35,471 bases of DNA, taken from assembly GCA_012838355.1 (NCBI GenBank), contig DUPJ01000152.1:1-35471 (forward strand). The letters run 5' to 3'. How positions within the stretch are numbered: position 1 is the first letter of the stretch; each line of letters begins with the position of its first letter. Position numbers and translations under genes: made by a program. Positions 33,173 through 35,471 of this stretch are shown piece by piece. This stretch comes from Clostridiaceae bacterium. Its GTDB lineage: Bacteria > Bacillota > Clostridia > Saccharofermentanales > DTU023. The notes under the pieces were generated by a model. The model worked only from the letters and a program-made list of their open reading frames with translations, made no database searches and was not told where the DNA came from.

Positions 33173-33996
33173 ATGCATTCAATATCTTTCAAGTGTATTT
33201 GCGTCGTATTGGTCGCTGCTTCTCCGAGAAAACTCACAGCGGCATCGACGAATGTGTCCAGTGCATCGGTGCAGTAAAATATGCGGCTGCCCCCGGTATC
33301 TTCGTGTCGCATGTCACTTCGCGCCAGTGCCTCTGCAACAACTCTGCTGAGAGCCGGGCCGCTTTCAAGCACGGTGGCCTGCGGCAGATACGCTTCAATC
33401 AGCGGCTTCAGAAGCGGATAATGCGTACAGCCGAGCAAAACGGCATCCGGCGTATTCTGCCTCCACACGCTGAGGTAATGATCGACTGCGGCTTCGGCCA
33501 GCTGATCATGCCAGATGCCCTCCTCCACCAGATTAACAAAAAGCGGACAGGCAATCTGTTCCACCTGAATCGTTTCGCCGGCACGCCTCGCAATGGCCTC
33601 CGGATACTGACGGCTCGCTACCGTCCGGCGCGTGGCCAGCACGCCGATTCTGGCATGCTCACGCCCCTTCAGAAAGGCAGACACATCTTCGACGAGGGGC
33701 GATATCACCTCGAAGACGGGAATATCCCCGGCCAGCTCCTCGATACGGGCCATGGCGACCGCACTGACGGTGTTGCAGGCCACAATCAGAGCCTTGACGT
33801 TCTGGCGGAGCAGAAATCTGGTTGTCTGTTCGGCGTATTGCGTCACAGAGCCCGACGATTTGTTGCCGTACGGTGCGCGCGCCGTGTCTCCGAAATAGAT
33901 GTAATTCTCATTCGGCAGTTCGGCGGACAGCGCTTTCAGAACGGTCAGTCCGCCGATACCGGAGTCAAACAGGCCGATCGGGCGTGCATCGCTCAA
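33169..33996 (-). CDS. murI: Glutamate racemase
   Basis: 275 residues. It interconverts L- and D-glutamate for peptidoglycan. The catalytic cysteines are C74 (IVACNTVSA) and C190 ([10 protein letters not shown]), with D11/S12 ([11 protein letters not shown]), the PYG motif (ARAPYGNKS) and H192. The start is TTG at 33996, overlapping the proS stop by four bases (TTGA), which ties its translation to proS. Confidence 0.96.
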   Translation of the reverse strand: MSDARPIGLFDSGIGGLTVLKALSAELPNENYIYFGDTARAPYGNKSSGSVTQYAEQTTRFLLRQNVKALIVACNTVSAVAMARIEELAGDIPVFEVISPLVEDVSAFLKGREHARIGVLATRRTVASRQYPEAIARRAGETIQVEQIACPLFVNLVEEGIWHDQLAEAAVDHYLSVWRQNTPDAVLLGCTHYPLLKPLIEAYLPQATVLESGPALSRVVAEALARSDMRHEDTGGSRIFYCTDALDTFVDAAVSFLGEAATNTTQIHLKDIECI

Positions 33997-35426
33997 TACG
34001 CTTTACCCCAGATGACCAGGTGATTCGCCGGCTCACCGCAGACCACACATGTCCGGCCATCCAGCTTGTCCGTTTCGACGAGACAGCGGGAGGTCGCCTG
34101 CGTTTCATCTTTCACCTTCGCTTCACAGTCTTCGGAACCGCACCAGTATGCGTGAACGAATCCCGGTTTGCCGGCAATGAGATCGGTGAAGGTGACCCAA
34201 TCGGCTGCCTCATACTGACTCTTATTCAATAGTTCTGTGGCTTCACTCAGCATGCTGCTGTGTATCGCCTCGAGCAGCCGGCCGGCTGCCTCGGCAATGT
34301 TGTCGAGCGGCAGCACCTGTTTCTCGCCGGTATCACGCCGCACGGCAAGGCACGCGTTGTTCTCGATGTCGCGCGGACCGATTTCCAGGCGCAGCGGCAC
34401 CCCTTTCATTTCGTGCTCGGCAAATTTCCAGCCGGGCATCTTGTCTGTGTCGTCGATCTTCACCCGATAGTCCGAGAGACTTTCTTTCAGGGCATGGGCC
34501 GCGTCCAGTACGCCAGGCTTGTGCATCGCAACCGGCACGATCACGATCTGAACGGGGGCAATGCGAGGCGGCAGACGAAGTCCGTCGTCGTCGCCGTGCA
34601 CCATGATCAGGCCGCCGATCGATCGCGTGGAAATCCCCCACGACGTCTGATGAACATATTTCAGCTCATTGTTCCTGTCGGTAAAAGTAATGTCGAACGC
34701 CTTGGCAAATCCGTCGCCGAAATAATGGCTGGTCGCCGCCTGCAGCGCTTTGCCGTCATGCATCATCGCTTCGACCGTGTACGTTTCCCTGGCTCCGGCA
34801 AATTTTTCCTTGTCGGACTTTCGTCCCTTGATCACGGGGATGGCCATCACGTCGCGGTAGAGATCCTCGTACATATTGAGAATCCTGAGTGTCTCCTCGC
34901 GCGCTTCCGCCTCATCGGCATGTGCCGTGTGGCCTTCCTGCCAGAAAAACTCCGTCGTGCGCAAAAACGGGCGCGTCGATTTTTCCCAGCGAACGACAGA
35001 ACACCACTGGTTATAAAGTTTGGGCAAGTCGCGCCAGGACTCGATCGTCTCGGCATAGTGCGCGCAAAACAGCGTTTCGGACGTCGGCCGGATCACGAGG
35101 CGCTCGCTCAGGACTTCGTCTCCGCCCTGTGTCACCCACGCCACCTCAGGCGCAAAGCCTTCGACATGATCTTTTTCCTTTTGCAGAAGCGATTCCGGGA
35201 TAAAGAGCGGCATCGCCACATTCTCATGTCCCGTCGCTTTCAGCATCCGGTCAAATTCAGCCTGAAGCCGTTCCCAGATGGCGAAACCATAGGGTCGCAG
35301 AATCATGCAGCCGCGCACGGGCGAATACGATATCAGCTCGGCTTTGACGACGATGTCGGTATACCATTGCGAGAAATCAACATCACGTGACGTAATCTGT
35401 TCAACACGTTTTTCTTTTTTTGTCAT
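33993..35426 (-). CDS. proS: Prolyl-tRNA synthetase, archaeal/eukaryotic-like (type 3)
   Basis: 477 residues, the short form without the bacterial editing insert. Class II motif 2 is [16 protein letters not shown]; the anticodon-binding domain and a Cys-rich C-terminal zinc domain follow ([21 protein letters not shown]), and the chain ends in Tyr (WGKAY) as in this subclass. It charges tRNA-Pro. AAAGGG lies about 9 bases upstream of the ATG at 35426. Confidence 0.97.
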   Translation of the reverse strand: MTKKEKRVEQITSRDVDFSQWYTDIVVKAELISYSPVRGCMILRPYGFAIWERLQAEFDRMLKATGHENVAMPLFIPESLLQKEKDHVEGFAPEVAWVTQGGDEVLSERLVIRPTSETLFCAHYAETIESWRDLPKLYNQWCSVVRWEKSTRPFLRTTEFFWQEGHTAHADEAEAREETLRILNMYEDLYRDVMAIPVIKGRKSDKEKFAGARETYTVEAMMHDGKALQAATSHYFGDGFAKAFDITFTDRNNELKYVHQTSWGISTRSIGGLIMVHGDDDGLRLPPRIAPVQIVIVPVAMHKPGVLDAAHALKESLSDYRVKIDDTDKMPGWKFAEHEMKGVPLRLEIGPRDIENNACLAVRRDTGEKQVLPLDNIAEAAGRLLEAIHSSMLSEATELLNKSQYEAADWVTFTDLIAGKPGFVHAYWCGSEDCEAKVKDETQATSRCLVETDKLDGRTCVVCGEPANHLVIWGKAY

Positions 35427-35448
35427 CGAATCAGCCCTTTATCCGGAA

Positions 35449-35466
35449 GGGCGCCGTCCGGCGCCC
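35449..35466. repeat. GC-rich inverted repeat upstream of proS
   Basis: GGGCGCC (35449-35455) and GGCGCCC (35460-35466) flank a four-base loop just before proS at the window edge. On the minus strand only two T follow. It may be the terminator of an upstream gene or the end of a leader that lies outside the window. Confidence 0.5.
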
Positions 35467-35471
35467 GTTCC

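Noticed and set aside
34260-35390. 376-residue plus-strand open frame opposite proS
   Set aside because: It is a shadow frame; proS on the minus strand is full length with all class II motifs.
35427-35471. T-box leader before proS
   Set aside because: Only 45 bases are available and no T-box sequence is visible, just a GC-rich inverted repeat.
1-35471. CRISPR arrays, insertion sequences or rRNA genes
   Set aside because: No regularly spaced repeats, transposase motifs or rRNA signatures were seen on either strand.

Overview
The window is bacterial chromosome, most likely from an anaerobic member of the Bacillota (Clostridia-like). The evidence is strong AAGGAGG-type ribosome binding sites, a zinc-type L32, the DUF512-Der-TypA-MltG gene order, an archaeal-type prolyl-tRNA synthetase, DUF1934 next to glutamate racemase, and a bacillar/clostridial TIR/SPFH/DUF6273 gene set. 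No species is named because nothing in the sequence fixes one.

Layout. 1-305 is the 5' end of proA (minus). 508-5177 (plus) holds ferritin, a transketolase / ferredoxin-type aldo-keto reductase / LigB-like dioxygenase operon, and tRNA-Thr(CGU) with its own promoter and terminator. 5346-11802 (minus) is an accessory operon: an SPFH protein with zinc ribbons (apparent 1-nt frameshift), a four-helix membrane protein, an 842-residue zinc ribbon-TIR-transmembrane-DUF6273 receptor, an Avd-like accessory protein, a non-coding template repeat, and a reverse transcriptase. 11966-20528 (minus) is a long, tightly packed run: a degenerate methylglyoxal-synthase-like protein, a metallo-beta-lactamase-fold hydrolase, three TadE/TadG-like pseudopilin-type membrane proteins, secA, nfo and a split chromate transporter. 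20739-25909 (plus) holds an A24 prepilin peptidase, a polytopic membrane protein, a TspO-like protein, a 7TM-GGDEF cyclase and an AI-2E-type permease. 25911-35426 (minus) is housekeeping: mltG, typA, der, DUF512, rpmF, two small genes, DUF1934, murI and proS.

The main discovery is a complete diversity-generating retroelement (DGR) at 5346-9801. Its template repeat (6618-6737) and the 3' end of the TIR gene (7307-7426) align over 120 bp without gaps. They differ at 16 positions. Fifteen of these are adenines in the coding-strand template, and all fifteen change an amino acid. The reverse transcriptase carries the DGR-type GNQTSQ and YMDD motifs. The diversified protein looks like a single-pass receptor, with a cytoplasmic TIR domain that keeps its predicted catalytic glutamate and an outside C-type-lectin-like (DUF6273) head whose binding surface is the mutated part. 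This suggests a bacterial surface receptor that is varied by targeted mutagenesis and signals through a TIR enzyme, encoded with membrane-organising partners. It is the most likely candidate for a previously undescribed system here.
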